DNA of 64,000 bases from Dyella ginsengisoli LA-4 (GCF_000334915.1 NZ_AMSF01000025.1:186001-250000), one strand, 5' to 3'; positions 1 to 9,600 are shown, counted from the stretch's first letter. Numbers and translations are program-made. Notes: a model not told the origin generated them from the sequence alone.

Positions 1-42
1 GGGCCTCGGCGGTGGTGGGAACGGCGCGGTGGAAGCGTGCAT
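1..42 (-). CDS. Possible 5' end of the next gene (hemC candidate), partial
   Basis: On the minus strand an ATG at 42-40 opens a frame that runs off the window after 14 codons, too short to identify. In Xanthomonadales the gene downstream of this LytTR regulator is often hydroxymethylbilane synthase (hemC), so that is the guess from context alone. Nothing in the visible residues, which are Pro-rich, confirms it. Confidence 0.25.
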   Translation of the reverse strand, partial: MHASTAPFPPPPRP

Positions 43-99
43 TGTCCCGCATTCGAGCCGGCGGGGCAGTGCGGCGCAAGGTCTCCCCGCGCGGGCGGC

Positions 100-822
100 T
101 CAGCCCATGCGCAACAGCCGGCGGACCGCAGGCAGGTTGCGCCGGCTGACCTCCGGCTGCAGCTCGCTCCCCGCCAGCCGGGCCAGCGTGCGACCGTCGC
201 CCAGCGTCTTCAGCCCGACCAGCCGTGACTGCGGCACCAGGCAGCTGCGGTGCAGGCGGATCAGCTGGTCGGGGTAGGCCTCCTCGAGCTGGCGCAGGGA
301 TTCCTCGATCAGCAGTTCGCCGCCGCCGTGCAGGACCGCCACGTACTTGTCCTCGGCCTGCAGTGCGATCACCTCGTCCAGCGCAATGCGCACTTCCTCG
401 CCACGCTGGCGAGCATGCAGGTAGCCCGCAGCCTGCTTCGGCGCCGCCTCCCTCCGCCGCCCGGCGCGCGCCAGCGCCTCGCGCAGCCGATCCAGCCGCA
501 CCGGCTTGAGCAGGTAGTCGACCGCGCCCAGCTCGAAGGCGGTGACCGCGTGATTCTCGTAAGCGGTGCAGAACACCACCTGGGGCCGGGCCCGGTTGCC
601 CAGACGGCGGGCCAGGGCCGTGCCGTCGAGCCCGGGCATGTTGATGTCCAGCAGCAGTACGTCCGGCGAAAGCTCGCCGATCGCCGTCAGCGCCGCTTCG
701 CCGTCGCCGGCCTGTCCGACCACTTCGGCTCCTTCGCACTGCCCGACCAGCGCCGCCAGCCGCATCCGCGCCAGCGGTTCGTCGTCGACGATCAGCACCC
801 GCATCGGGTCGCGCTCAGCCAT
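100..822 (-). CDS. LytTR-family response regulator (AlgR-like)
   Basis: Two-component response regulator of about 240 residues. The N-terminal receiver domain shows the acidic pocket (VDDEP), the phospho-acceptor Asp in LLLDINMPG near residue 59 and the Lys in LLKPV. A C-terminal LytTR DNA-binding domain covers roughly residues 135-235. The chosen ATG lies inside ATGGCTGA, so the gene overlaps the kinase stop by 8 bp, which implies translational coupling; another ATG lies 9 bp upstream and MRVLIVDDEP begins 18 bp downstream. It should be phosphorylated by the adjacent LytS-type kinase and bind promoter DNA through LytTR. Target genes cannot be read from the sequence. Confidence 0.9.
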   Translation of the reverse strand: MAERDPMRVLIVDDEPLARMRLAALVGQCEGAEVVGQAGDGEAALTAIGELSPDVLLLDINMPGLDGTALARRLGNRARPQVVFCTAYENHAVTAFELGAVDYLLKPVRLDRLREALARAGRRREAAPKQAAGYLHARQRGEEVRIALDEVIALQAEDKYVAVLHGGGELLIEESLRQLEEAYPDQLIRLHRSCLVPQSRLVGLKTLGDGRTLARLAGSELQPEVSRRNLPAVRRLLRMG

Positions 823-1858
823 CGCGTCCACCGGACACCGGCAGGCGCAGTTGCACCACGAAGCGGTCGCCGACCGGTCCGGCCTCGACCCGCGCGCGTG
901 CGCCGTAGCGATAGGCGACCCGCTGGCGCACGTTGTCGAGGCCCTGCCCGTTGCCCCTTGGCGTGGGGGCCGGAGGCAGCGGGTTGCTGATCTCGATCAC
1001 CAGCATGTCCTGGTCGACGCGCCCTTCCAGCCGGATCTCGCCTCCCTCGCGCAGCGGCTGGATGCCGTGCCGCACGGCGTTTTCCACCAGGGGCTGCAGC
1101 AGCAGGCGCGGCAGCGGGAAGTCCGGCGGAAGCGTGCCCAGTTCGCGATGCACGTGCAGGCGCTCGCCCAGCCGCAGCTGCTCGATCGCCAGGTAGCGAT
1201 CCACCAGCGCCCATTCCTCGGCCAGCGTGTCGTCGCCGCCACCCTGCTCGCCCAGCGCCGCGCGGAACAGTTCGGACAGATCCTCGATGGTGCGTTCGGC
1301 CGCATCCGGGTCCACCCGCACCAGGGCGGCGACGGTGTTCATGCTGTTGAACAGGAAGTGCGGGCGGATGCGTGCCTGCAGCGCGGCGACCTGTGCCCGG
1401 GCGGCCGCCGCCAGCCGCAGCTGCCACTGCCCGAGTACATAGAAATAGCGGAGCATCGCCGCGGCCAGCAGGGCGGCCACCAGCACGTTGGCGCGGGCGA
1501 AGCTCACATAGCCACCGTCGACCAGGGCCAGGCCCAGCACCCGGTCCAGCCAGCGGCCGGCCAGGCTGGCCGCGATCACCACCAGCACGATCACCAGCCA
1601 GACGCCGGCATACGGCATCCAGCCCGAAAGGCGTGCCAGCCAGGGTCTGGCCTTGCACAGCGCCAGCGTCTCGAGCATCGCCAGCCAGGCGACGAACGCC
1701 ATGGCGACGCTGTAGCCCCGCCAGCTGAAGCGCGTATCCGGTGCCAGCCACATCACGGTGACCGCCAGCGCGCCGACCAGCAGGATCGCGAACAGCGCCG
1801 GCAGGGCGCAGAAATCCGGCAGCGGGCTGGCGGGGCGGGGTGCGGTCGCGGGCGGCAT
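815..1858 (-). CDS. LytS/AlgZ-type membrane sensor histidine kinase
   Basis: Inner-membrane histidine kinase of 347 aa. The first 145 residues form four or five hydrophobic segments with no recognisable periplasmic sensor domain. Then comes the His_kinase (LytS/YehU class) domain with the phospho-acceptor motif RPHFLFNSMN (His near residue 167) and an HATPase domain with PLVENAVRHGI and the G box NGQGLDNVRQRV. It lies 33 bp downstream of the esterase gene and overlaps the LytTR regulator, so it is the cognate sensor. The signal it senses is unknown. AlgZ/FimS of Pseudomonas is the closest described type. Confidence 0.9.
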   Translation of the reverse strand: MPPATAPRPASPLPDFCALPALFAILLVGALAVTVMWLAPDTRFSWRGYSVAMAFVAWLAMLETLALCKARPWLARLSGWMPYAGVWLVIVLVVIAASLAGRWLDRVLGLALVDGGYVSFARANVLVAALLAAAMLRYFYVLGQWQLRLAAAARAQVAALQARIRPHFLFNSMNTVAALVRVDPDAAERTIEDLSELFRAALGEQGGGDDTLAEEWALVDRYLAIEQLRLGERLHVHRELGTLPPDFPLPRLLLQPLVENAVRHGIQPLREGGEIRLEGRVDQDMLVIEISNPLPPAPTPRGNGQGLDNVRQRVAYRYGARARVEAGPVGDRFVVQLRLPVSGGRDG

Positions 1859-1891
1859 CGGCAGCAGTATGCCGTACGGTCGGGGTGGCGA

Positions 1892-2560
1892 TCAGCCGGC
1901 CAGTCGCGCGTCGAACCAGCGGCGCAGGTCGGCGATTTCCTCGGCGCAGACCGAGTGCGGCATCGGATAGGTGTGCCAGTCGACCGCGTAACCCAGCGCC
2001 TCCAGCGCTGCGCGCGAATCGAGGCCGCGCTGCAGGGCGACGACCGGATCCATCGTGCCGTGGCCCCAGAAGATCGGCGCCTGCGCATTCGCCGGGCTGC
2101 GCTCGGTGGCCAGCGTGTCGGCCAGCGGCAGATAGGTGGAAAGCGCGACGATGCCGGCCAGCCGCTGCGCGTGGCGCAGGCCCGCCGCCAGTGCGATCGC
2201 GCCGCCCTGCGAAAAGCCGGCCAGCACGATCCGTTCGCCGGGCACGCCACGCTCGTGCTCGCGGGCGATCAGCGCCTCCACCGCTTCGACCGACGCACGC
2301 ATCCCGGTCGCATCCTGCCGGCTCAGCAGATCGAAGCCGAGGATGTCGTACCAGGCACGCATCGGCATGCCGCCGTTGATCGTCACCGGACGTACCGGCG
2401 CGTGGGGAAAGACGAAGCGCAGCGCTGGCCACTGCGGCGACACCAGCTCCGGCACGATCGGCGCGAAGTCGTTGCCGTCCGCGCCCAGGCCATGCAGCCA
2501 GATCACGCTGTGGGTGGGATCGGTACCGGTTTCGCGCTCGACGGTGGGCAGCAGGCTCAT
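1892..2560 (-). CDS. Carboxylesterase / acyl-protein thioesterase-like alpha/beta hydrolase
   Basis: A 222-aa alpha/beta hydrolase of the phospholipase/carboxylesterase family (Abhydrolase_2). The oxyanion loop WLHGLGADGNDF, nucleophile elbow GFSQGG (Ser117), acid in GTMDPVV (Asp171) and His in MPHSV (His202) are all present. The ATG at 2560 gives the usual family N-terminus; the longer open frame upstream adds only Arg-rich low-complexity sequence. No signal peptide is visible, so it should be cytoplasmic and hydrolyse short-chain esters. It is the first gene of a probable operon with the kinase/regulator pair. Confidence 0.9.
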   Translation of the reverse strand: MSLLPTVERETGTDPTHSVIWLHGLGADGNDFAPIVPELVSPQWPALRFVFPHAPVRPVTINGGMPMRAWYDILGFDLLSRQDATGMRASVEAVEALIAREHERGVPGERIVLAGFSQGGAIALAAGLRHAQRLAGIVALSTYLPLADTLATERSPANAQAPIFWGHGTMDPVVALQRGLDSRAALEALGYAVDWHTYPMPHSVCAEEIADLRRWFDARLAG

Positions 2561-2759
2561 GCGGGGGACTCGACAGCGGAAAAGGGGGCCCAGTCTCCAC
2601 GATGGCCGGGGACGCTGCCAGCCGCACCGGCGACAGGGCCGCCGCCGTGCGCCACCGGAACTGGCGCAATTCCTTGCGCGCCCCACCCATGACCTTGGGC
2701 GGTAGGCACGGCAGGCCGGGGCTGGTTACGCTCAGAAGATTGTCACCGTGGAGCCACCC

Positions 2760-5204
2760 ATGCACCGAACCGTGCTCGCCGGCCTCGCCGCCCTGCTCGC
2801 GCTGCCCGCCCATGCCGCCACCCCCGCCGCTTCGCCTGCGCCGCTGGACATGGAAACCATCATGGCCAACCCGGACTGGATCGGGCATCCGGTCGAGTCG
2901 CCGTACTGGAGCGTGGACGGCCGCTCGCTGTACTACCAGGTGCAGCGCGACGGCAGCCCGGTGCGCGACCTGTACCGTGTCGATCCGGCCACCGGTCGCG
3001 GCGAGAAGCTGGATCCGGCCGCGGTGGCGCAGGCCGACGGCCCGGCGGTGTACGACCGCCGCCACGCGCACGCGGCCTTCATCCGCCACGGCGACGTGTT
3101 CGTGGTCGACCTGGCCAGCGGTCGGCGCACCCAGGTCACCCGCACGCCGGAAGACGAGTCCGCGCCGCAGTTCTCCGCCGATGGCCGCGCGCTGCAGTAC
3201 CGCCAGGGCAACGACTGGTACAGCTACGACCTGGCCAGCGGCGTCAGCGGTCCGGCCGCGGTGCTGAAGTTCGCCGACGATCCGCACGCGGAGAAGCCCG
3301 ACACGCTGCGCGAGCACCAGCTCGACCTGTTCAGCACGCTGCGCCAGATCAAGGCCGACAAGGACGCCGTGCGCGCGCGGCAGAAGACGCTCGACGCGGT
3401 CGATCCCAGCCGCGCGCCGCAGCCGTTCTGGCTGGGCGACAAGATCACCGCGGTGGACACCGAGCTGTCGCCCGACGGCCGCTGGATGCTGGTGGTGACC
3501 GAGCCGAAGGACGCGCCCAAGGGCGAGGCGCCGAAGGTGATCCACTACGTCACCGACTCCGGCTATACCGAGACCCAGGACGCGCGCACCTATGTCGGTC
3601 GCAACGATCCGATCGCGCAGTCGCTGCTGCTGCTCGACCTGGCCAAGCACGCCACCTACAACCTCGACACCGCGGTGCTGCCCGGCATCAAGGACGACCC
3701 GCTCAAGGCGCTGCGCGCCCAGGCGATCGCCGCCCGCGAAAAGGCCGGCGACAGCGCCGGCGCCGATGCGCTGAAGGCGCCGAAGGTGCGTCCGGTGCAC
3801 ATCGTGTCCGGCGACGACGACGGCTCCGGCGGCGGCATCGTGTGGAGCGACGACGGTTCGCAGCTCGCGATCCAGCTGCGCGCGGTCGACAACAAGGACC
3901 GCTGGATCGCCAGCGTGGACTTCACCAAACATGCACTGGTGAACCAGCAGCGCCTGCACGACGACGCCTGGATCAACTGGAACTTCAACGATTTCGGCTG
4001 GCTGAAGGACAACCGCACGCTGTGGTACCTGAGCGAGCAGACCGGCTGGTCGCAGCTCTACGTCAAGCCGCTGGACGGCAAGGCGAAGCCGCTCACCGCG
4101 GGCAGGTTCGAGATCAGCCATCCGCAGCTGAGCGAGGACGGCCGCTGGTTCTACGTGCGCTCCAACCGCGTGGCGCCCTACAGCTACGACGTCTACCGCG
4201 TGCCTTCGGACGGCGGTGAACTCACTCGCCTCACGCAATACCAGGGCATGGACCAGTTCGCGCTTTCGCCGGACGGCAGCCAGCTGGCGGTGCTGCATTC
4301 CGCGCCCTACGTGTTCGACCAGCTGGCGGTGCTGCCGGCCGCCGGTGGCACGCCGCGCGAGCTGACCGACACCATGAAGCCGGCCTACATGGCGCACGAC
4401 TGGATCGCGCCGAAGATCGTCCAGGTGCCCTCCTCGCACGGTGCCGGGGTGATCTACGCCAAGTACTACGGCCCGGCGCACGAGACCGACGCGCCGGCCT
4501 CGCGCCCGGCGGTGATCTTCGTGCACGGCGCCGGCTACACCCAGGACGTGACGCTCGGCTCCACCTACTACTTCCGCGAGCAGATGTTCCACAACCTGCT
4601 GGTGCACGAGGGCTACGTGGTGCTGGACATGGACTACCGCGCCTCGGAGGGCTACGGCCGCGCCTGGCGCACAGCGATCTACCGGCACATGGGGCATCCG
4701 GAGCTGGAGGACATCCTCGACGGCAAGGCCTGGCTGGTGAAGCAGCACGGCGTCGATCCGAAGCGCGTGGGCATCTACGGCGGCAGCTACGGCGGCTTCA
4801 TGACCGAGATGGCGCTGCTGCGCGCGCCGGGCGAGTTCGCCGCGGGCGCGGCGCTGCGTCCGCCGTCGGACTGGGTCACCTACAACGCCGAGTACACCTC
4901 GAACATCCTCAACGACCCGCAGATCGATCCCGAGGCGTACAAGGTCAGCTCGCCGATCGAGTACGCGGCGAACCTGAAGGATCCGCTGCTGATCGAGCAC
5001 GGCCTGATCGACGACAACGTGATGACCGCCGACTCGATCCGCCTGTACCAGCGCCTGATCGAGCTGCACAAGAAGAACTTCTGGATCTCGCTCTACCCGC
5101 TGGAGCGGCACGGCTTCGTGCATCCGGACTCGTGGTACGACGAGTACCGCCGTATCCACGAGCTGTTCACCACCTACGTGAAGAACCGCCCGGCGACGCC
5201 GTGA
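2760..5204 (+). CDS. Secreted S9 family prolyl oligopeptidase-type peptidase
   Basis: An 814-aa protein with a signal peptide cleaved after about residue 20 (LLALPAHA), a WD40-like beta-propeller (about residues 40-560) and a C-terminal alpha/beta hydrolase domain of the DPP-IV/acylaminoacyl peptidase class. The catalytic Ser is in GGSYGGF (Ser676) and the catalytic His in ERHGFVHP (His784); DYRASEGYG is also typical. The ATG at 2760 has GGAG seven bases upstream; an in-frame GTG at 2748 is less likely. It probably cleaves short, often Pro-containing, peptides in the periplasm or outside the cell. It is a single gene, divergent from the esterase operon. Confidence 0.92.
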   Translation: MHRTVLAGLAALLALPAHAATPAASPAPLDMETIMANPDWIGHPVESPYWSVDGRSLYYQVQRDGSPVRDLYRVDPATGRGEKLDPAAVAQADGPAVYDRRHAHAAFIRHGDVFVVDLASGRRTQVTRTPEDESAPQFSADGRALQYRQGNDWYSYDLASGVSGPAAVLKFADDPHAEKPDTLREHQLDLFSTLRQIKADKDAVRARQKTLDAVDPSRAPQPFWLGDKITAVDTELSPDGRWMLVVTEPKDAPKGEAPKVIHYVTDSGYTETQDARTYVGRNDPIAQSLLLLDLAKHATYNLDTAVLPGIKDDPLKALRAQAIAAREKAGDSAGADALKAPKVRPVHIVSGDDDGSGGGIVWSDDGSQLAIQLRAVDNKDRWIASVDFTKHALVNQQRLHDDAWINWNFNDFGWLKDNRTLWYLSEQTGWSQLYVKPLDGKAKPLTAGRFEISHPQLSEDGRWFYVRSNRVAPYSYDVYRVPSDGGELTRLTQYQGMDQFALSPDGSQLAVLHSAPYVFDQLAVLPAAGGTPRELTDTMKPAYMAHDWIAPKIVQVPSSHGAGVIYAKYYGPAHETDAPASRPAVIFVHGAGYTQDVTLGSTYYFREQMFHNLLVHEGYVVLDMDYRASEGYGRAWRTAIYRHMGHPELEDILDGKAWLVKQHGVDPKRVGIYGGSYGGFMTEMALLRAPGEFAAGAALRPPSDWVTYNAEYTSNILNDPQIDPEAYKVSSPIEYAANLKDPLLIEHGLIDDNVMTADSIRLYQRLIELHKKNFWISLYPLERHGFVHPDSWYDEYRRIHELFTTYVKNRPATP

Positions 5205-5232
5205 CGGCCCGGCGCGGCAGGCCAGGGACGGC

Positions 5233-6012
5233 CTAGCCGCGCAGCGAGCGCACTAGCATGTAGATGGCGACGGCGATGATCACCCCGGCGAACACGATGT
5301 TGAGCGCGCCGCGGGTCTTCGCCAGCTTCTTCGCACCGAGTGCACCGAGCCAGCCGCCGACCACGCCACCGCCGATGAAGGCGCCGGCGACCGGCCAGTC
5401 GATCAGGCCGGAGCGGGCGTAGTTCACCGCCGCGGTGAGGCCGAACGCGCCCACCGCGAACAGCGAGGTGCCGATGGCGTGGATGATCTCCATGCCGCTG
5501 GCCAGCATCAGCCCCGGCACGATCAGGAAGCCACCGCCGATGCCGAAGAAGCCGGACAGCGCGCCGGCACCCAGGCCGACTCCGGCCAGCCGCGGCCCGG
5601 CGTGCGGCAGCGGATAGCGATCCGGGCCGCCGCTGCGGCGGCCACGCAGCATCAGCGCGGCGACCACGATCATCAGCAGGGCGAACAACACCAGCAGGCG
5701 CTGGCCGTTCACCGCCTTGCCGATGGTCGAGCCGATGAAGGCGCCGACCACGCCGGTGGCGGCGAAGATGAAGGCGGCCCTCCAGCGCACGTGGCCCGCC
5801 CGCGCGTGGGGAACGAGGTTGGCGAACGCATTCACCGACACCGCCAGGGCGCTGGTGCCGATCGCCAGATGCGGATCGCGCACACCGACCACATAGAGCA
5901 GCAGTGGCACCGCGAGGATCGAGCCACCCCCGCCGATCAGCGCCAGCGAGAAGCCCACGGCCGAACCGCAGGCGATCGCCACGAGGGTCTGGATCAGGTC
6001 AGGCTGGAGCAT
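5233..6012 (-). CDS. TauE/SafE-family sulfite/anion exporter
   Basis: A 259-aa integral membrane protein with about eight hydrophobic segments and two internally related halves (SGFFGIGGGFLIVPGLML and ALIGGGGSILAVPLLLY). This is the TauE/SafE (DUF81) pattern. It is the last gene of an operon with a metallo-beta-lactamase dioxygenase and a DUF442 protein. In Xylella and Agrobacterium, Blh operons carry related transporters, so exporting sulfite made from sulfide is the likely job. The substrate is inferred from context. Confidence 0.88.
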   Translation of the reverse strand: MLQPDLIQTLVAIACGSAVGFSLALIGGGGSILAVPLLLYVVGVRDPHLAIGTSALAVSVNAFANLVPHARAGHVRWRAAFIFAATGVVGAFIGSTIGKAVNGQRLLVLFALLMIVVAALMLRGRRSGGPDRYPLPHAGPRLAGVGLGAGALSGFFGIGGGFLIVPGLMLASGMEIIHAIGTSLFAVGAFGLTAAVNYARSGLIDWPVAGAFIGGGVVGGWLGALGAKKLAKTRGALNIVFAGVIIAVAIYMLVRSLRG

Positions 6013-6063
6013 CGGCGCGGCCTCGCTGTCGGTTCCCGGGGTGTCCTGCCGATCGGTGTCGCC

Positions 6064-6489
<426 letters not shown>

Positions 6490-6509
6490 GGTGTCGTCAC
6501 TCCGGCGCC

Positions 6510-7382
6510 TTACAGCGCATCGAGGGGAATCTTGAGGTAGCTCACGCCGTTGGCTTCCGGCGGCGGCTTGTGCCCGGCACGCATGTTGATCTGTACCGAC
6601 GGCAGGATCAGCTTCGGCATGGCCAGCGTGGCGTCGCGCGCGGTACGCATGGCGACGAACTCCGCTTCGCTGATGCCTTCGTGCACGTGCAGGTTGTGCC
6701 GCTTTTCCGCACCCACGGTGGTTTCGTACGCATAGCTATCGCGGCCCGGGGCCTTGTAGTCGTGGCATAGGAAGATGCGCGTGGCATCCGGCAGCGCGAA
6801 GATCCTGCGGATCGAGCGGTACAGCGTCGCGGCATCGCCGCCCGGGAAATCGCAGCGCGCGGTACCGTAGTCGGGCATGAACAGCGTGTCGCCGACGAAG
6901 GCCGCGTCGCCGATCAGGTGGGTCATGCAGGCGGGCGTGTGGCCCGGCGTATGGATCGCCATCGCGTCGATGTCGCCGACCTTGTACGTCTCGCCGTCGA
7001 CGAACAGGTGGTCGAACTGGCTGCCATCGCGGGCGAACTCGGTACCCGCGTTGAACAGCTTGCCGAAGGTCTCCTGCACCGTGCGGATGTGCGCGCCGAT
7101 ACCGAGCCGCCCGCCCAGCTGCCCCTGGATGTAGGGCGCGGCGGATAGATGGTCGGCGTGCACGTGGGTGTCGATCACCCAGTCGACGGTGAGGTCGTGG
7201 GTGCGGACCCAGGCGACGATGGCGTCGGCCGAATCGTGTCGCGTGCGCCCGGAAGCTGCGTCGTAGTCGAGCACGCTGTCGATCACCGCGGCGCGGCGGG
7301 TGGCCGGGTCCCAGACCACATAGCTGAAGGTGTTGGACGGTTCGTCGAAGAACGCTTTCACATCGGGGCGCTGCGAAGCCAT
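6510..7382 (-). CDS. MBL-fold persulfide dioxygenase-like protein (Blh/ETHE1 class)
   Basis: A 290-aa metallo-beta-lactamase-fold enzyme. The metal motif THVHADHLS places His73, His75, Asp77 and His78, with further ligands in HTPGHTPACM and FLCHDY. It resembles the ETHE1/Blh persulfide dioxygenases, mononuclear iron enzymes that oxidise glutathione persulfide to sulfite. It is the first gene of the operon with DUF442 and TauE, behind a palindromic operator at 7461-7480. A glyoxalase II-type role is less likely given the neighbours. Confidence 0.88.
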   Translation of the reverse strand: MASQRPDVKAFFDEPSNTFSYVVWDPATRRAAVIDSVLDYDAASGRTRHDSADAIVAWVRTHDLTVDWVIDTHVHADHLSAAPYIQGQLGGRLGIGAHIRTVQETFGKLFNAGTEFARDGSQFDHLFVDGETYKVGDIDAMAIHTPGHTPACMTHLIGDAAFVGDTLFMPDYGTARCDFPGGDAATLYRSIRRIFALPDATRIFLCHDYKAPGRDSYAYETTVGAEKRHNLHVHEGISEAEFVAMRTARDATLAMPKLILPSVQINMRAGHKPPPEANGVSYLKIPLDAL

Positions 7383-7460
7383 TTCCTGCTCCTGGACCGG
7401 CGAGGGGTCACGCGGGGTGGGCGATCAGTCTGAGGCGGACGATGCCATCAGCGGGATCGT

Positions 7461-7480
7461 ATATTAGCACATTCGAATAT
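7461..7480 (-). promoter_or_regulatory. Palindromic operator of the sulfide-detoxification operon
   Basis: ATATT and AATAT form an inverted repeat separated by 10 bases, and the right half contains the perfect palindrome ATTCGAAT. The site is about 80 bp upstream of the dioxygenase gene and overlaps a TAATAT -10-like hexamer on the minus strand. ArsR-type sulfide sensors (BigR/SqrR/YgaV) bind AT-rich palindromes with ATTC and GAAT arms, so such a repressor is the natural candidate; no ArsR gene is in the window. Confidence 0.5.
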
Positions 7481-7579
7481 TGAGGGCGTGGCGCTGGCTG
7501 GCCCGCCGCCGCGTTCGAGGATTGCACCCCGCCAAACCGGATCCCTGAAATTTTGCCCAGCCAAAGACTGCGATATAGA

Positions 7580-7615
7580 TATTTGCCTTGACAAATAAAC
7601 TCAGGGCAATAGAAT
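7580..7615 (+). promoter_or_regulatory. MarR operator overlapping the efflux operon promoter
   Basis: A perfect inverted repeat TATTTG-N6-CAAATA (7580-7597) covers a consensus -35 TTGACA (7588-7593), followed by a 16-bp spacer and a -10 TAGAAT (7610-7615). The marR ATG at 7624 is nine bases after the -10, so transcription would begin at or next to the start codon. The arrangement predicts autorepression by the MarR protein, relieved by its ligand. Confidence 0.65.
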
Positions 7616-7623
7616 GCGCGGCC

Positions 7624-8091
7624 ATGAACGCCGCAACCCCCTCTTGCCCGATCGTCAAAGGCCCCGCTGAGAGCCTGGGCGTGTTGCTGGGCCTGGTCCG
7701 CACCGAGATCGTCCGCGCGATGGAATCGGAGCTGGCTTCGCAGCAGATCGGCCTGCGCTTCACCCAGTTCCTGATCCTCAAGAAGCTGGCCAAGCTCGGT
7801 CCGATGAGCGCGAGCGAACTGGCCCGTGCCGTCGAGCTGGATGGTGGCGCGATGACCCGCCAGCTCGACCAGCTCGAGGCCAAGGGTCTGCTGCGCCGTA
7901 CGCCGCACGAGCAGGACCGCCGCGCGCTGCGCATCGAGCTGACCAAGGCCGGCGATGCGCTGTGGCAACAGATGACTCCGTGCAACGACCGCGTGCTCGA
8001 AGCGGCGCAGCGTTCGCTGAGCACCACCGAGCGCGAGCAGCTCCACGACTACCTGGAGCGCGTGCTGCACGCGCTCCGCGACCGATCCTGA
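7624..8091 (+). CDS. MarR family transcriptional regulator of the efflux operon
   Basis: A 155-aa winged-helix repressor. The MarR core is clear: TQFLILKKLAKLGPMSASELARAVELDGGAMTRQLDQLEAKGLLRR followed in the wing by DRRALRIELT. The ATG at 7624 is chosen because an upstream in-frame TTG at 7588 lies within the -35 box. It precedes the NodT-EmrA-EmrB genes in the same direction with a 31-bp gap. By analogy with EmrR it should repress the operon until it binds a toxic hydrophobic or phenolic compound. Confidence 0.9.
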   Translation: MNAATPSCPIVKGPAESLGVLLGLVRTEIVRAMESELASQQIGLRFTQFLILKKLAKLGPMSASELARAVELDGGAMTRQLDQLEAKGLLRRTPHEQDRRALRIELTKAGDALWQQMTPCNDRVLEAAQRSLSTTEREQLHDYLERVLHALRDRS

Positions 8092-8122
8092 CCCCCACAC
8101 CCTCTCCCCAGAGATCACGATC

Positions 8123-9592
8123 ATGCGCCTGCACCACCTCGCGGCCGGCATCGGATTTTCGCTGTTGCTGGCCGCCTGTGCGACCAGCGGCGGCCTGCAT
8201 CCGAACGGCACGCTGACCGACCCGTCCTCGCTGGCTACCGACCAGAGTCTGGCGCGCGTACACGCTGCCGAGGCGACCTGGCCGAGCCAGGACTGGTGGA
8301 CCGCGCTGGGCGATCCGCAGCTCGACACGCTGATCGCCGAAGCCCTGCGCGACAACCCGGGCCTGGCCGTGGCCGACGCCCGTGCACGCGAGGCGCAGAC
8401 GGCCGTGGTCGATGCCAACGCCGCGCGCGGTCCGAGCGTGAACGCTGGCGCGGCCGTGTCCGGCGCACGCCTGCCGGCGTCGGTCCCCATCGGCGGCCAT
8501 TTCCTCAAGGCCGAGTACGGCTACGCCAGTTTCAACTGGGGGCTGGACCTGTGGGGCGGCAAGAAAGCCGCCTGGGAAGCAGCCGTCGGTGCAGCCAAGG
8601 CGGCCGACATCGAGTCGCGCGCGGCGCGTATCGAGTTGTCTGCGAATGTTGCCCGCGCCTACGCGCGGCTCGGCTACGCCTTCGCCCAGAAGGACGTCGC
8701 CGACGCCGAGTACCGGCGCGCCAGCGAGGCCCGCAAGCTGACCGCACAGCGGGTCGCCGCCGGCATCGACAGCCAGCTCCAGCTCAAGCAGGGTGACGCC
8801 GAGGTCGCGCAGGCCCAGCGCCAGCAGGCAGTGGCCGATCGCGCGGTGGATGCGGCCCGTTCGGCGCTGTCGGTGCTGCTGGGCAAGGGGCCGGACCGCG
8901 GCCTCTCGATCGGTCGTCCGGCCGTGCTGCAGCCGTCCGCCGTGGCGGTGCCGGCGAACCTGCCGGCGGACCTGATCGGCCACCGTCCCGACCTGGTGGC
9001 GGCGCGCTGGCGGGTCGAGGCGGCAGGCAAGCAGATCAAGGCGGCCAAGACCGAGTTCCTGCCCAATGTCAGCATCGGCGCGATGGCTGGCCTGCTCGCC
9101 ACCGGTGGCCACAACCTGTTCGAGTTGCCGGCGCGCTTCTACCAGTTCGGGCCGTCGCTGAGCCTGCCGATCTTCGATGGCGGCCGCCTGCGCGCCAATC
9201 TCGATCGCCAGGACGCCGCCTACGACATGGCGGTAGCGCAGTACAACCAGACCCTGGTGGGTGCGGTGAACGAGGTGGCAGACGATCTGTCCGCGCTCGA
9301 TTCGCTGCGCACCCAGATCGATGCCCAGCAGCACGCCCTCGATGCCGCCGGCGATGCCTGGCAGCTGGCCGAGCAGCGCTACAAGGCCGGCGTCGGCAGT
9401 TATCTGGAGGCGCTGACGGTACGCCAGCAGCTGCTGCAGGCCGAGCAGGGCATGGCCGCGCTGAAGGCACAGCAGGTCGATACCTCGGTGCAATTGCTTG
9501 CCGCGCTCGGCGGTGGCTACCGCCCCCGCGACGCCAGCGCCGTGCCGCCCTCCGTTTCTCCCTCCCCCGTTTCCCCCTCCGATCATTCCTGA
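8123..9592 (+). CDS. Outer-membrane efflux channel lipoprotein (NodT/TolC family)
   Basis: A 489-aa outer-membrane factor. The lipobox LLAAC puts the lipidated Cys near residue 18, and two OEP repeats form the TolC-like barrel and alpha-helical tunnel (paired motifs such as WGLDLWGGKKAAWEAA and LPIFDGGRLRANLD). The NodT family is typical of RND and EmrAB-type pumps. It is followed after 8 bp by the membrane-fusion protein gene, so the operon encodes a full three-part pump across both membranes. The C-terminus is Ser/Pro-rich. Confidence 0.92.
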   Translation: MRLHHLAAGIGFSLLLAACATSGGLHPNGTLTDPSSLATDQSLARVHAAEATWPSQDWWTALGDPQLDTLIAEALRDNPGLAVADARAREAQTAVVDANAARGPSVNAGAAVSGARLPASVPIGGHFLKAEYGYASFNWGLDLWGGKKAAWEAAVGAAKAADIESRAARIELSANVARAYARLGYAFAQKDVADAEYRRASEARKLTAQRVAAGIDSQLQLKQGDAEVAQAQRQQAVADRAVDAARSALSVLLGKGPDRGLSIGRPAVLQPSAVAVPANLPADLIGHRPDLVAARWRVEAAGKQIKAAKTEFLPNVSIGAMAGLLATGGHNLFELPARFYQFGPSLSLPIFDGGRLRANLDRQDAAYDMAVAQYNQTLVGAVNEVADDLSALDSLRTQIDAQQHALDAAGDAWQLAEQRYKAGVGSYLEALTVRQQLLQAEQGMAALKAQQVDTSVQLLAALGGGYRPRDASAVPPSVSPSPVSPSDHS

Positions 9593-9600
9593 GGCCGACC

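Noticed and set aside
792-5159. Very long open frame antisense to the S9 peptidase and LytS genes
   Set aside because: High-GC codon bias opens the complementary frames; the translation is low-complexity Arg/Val/His-rich, spans several genes and has no domain.
7588-7623. Upstream TTG start for the MarR gene
   Set aside because: The TTG is part of the -35 hexamer TTGACA and of the operator, so it lies upstream of the likely transcription start.
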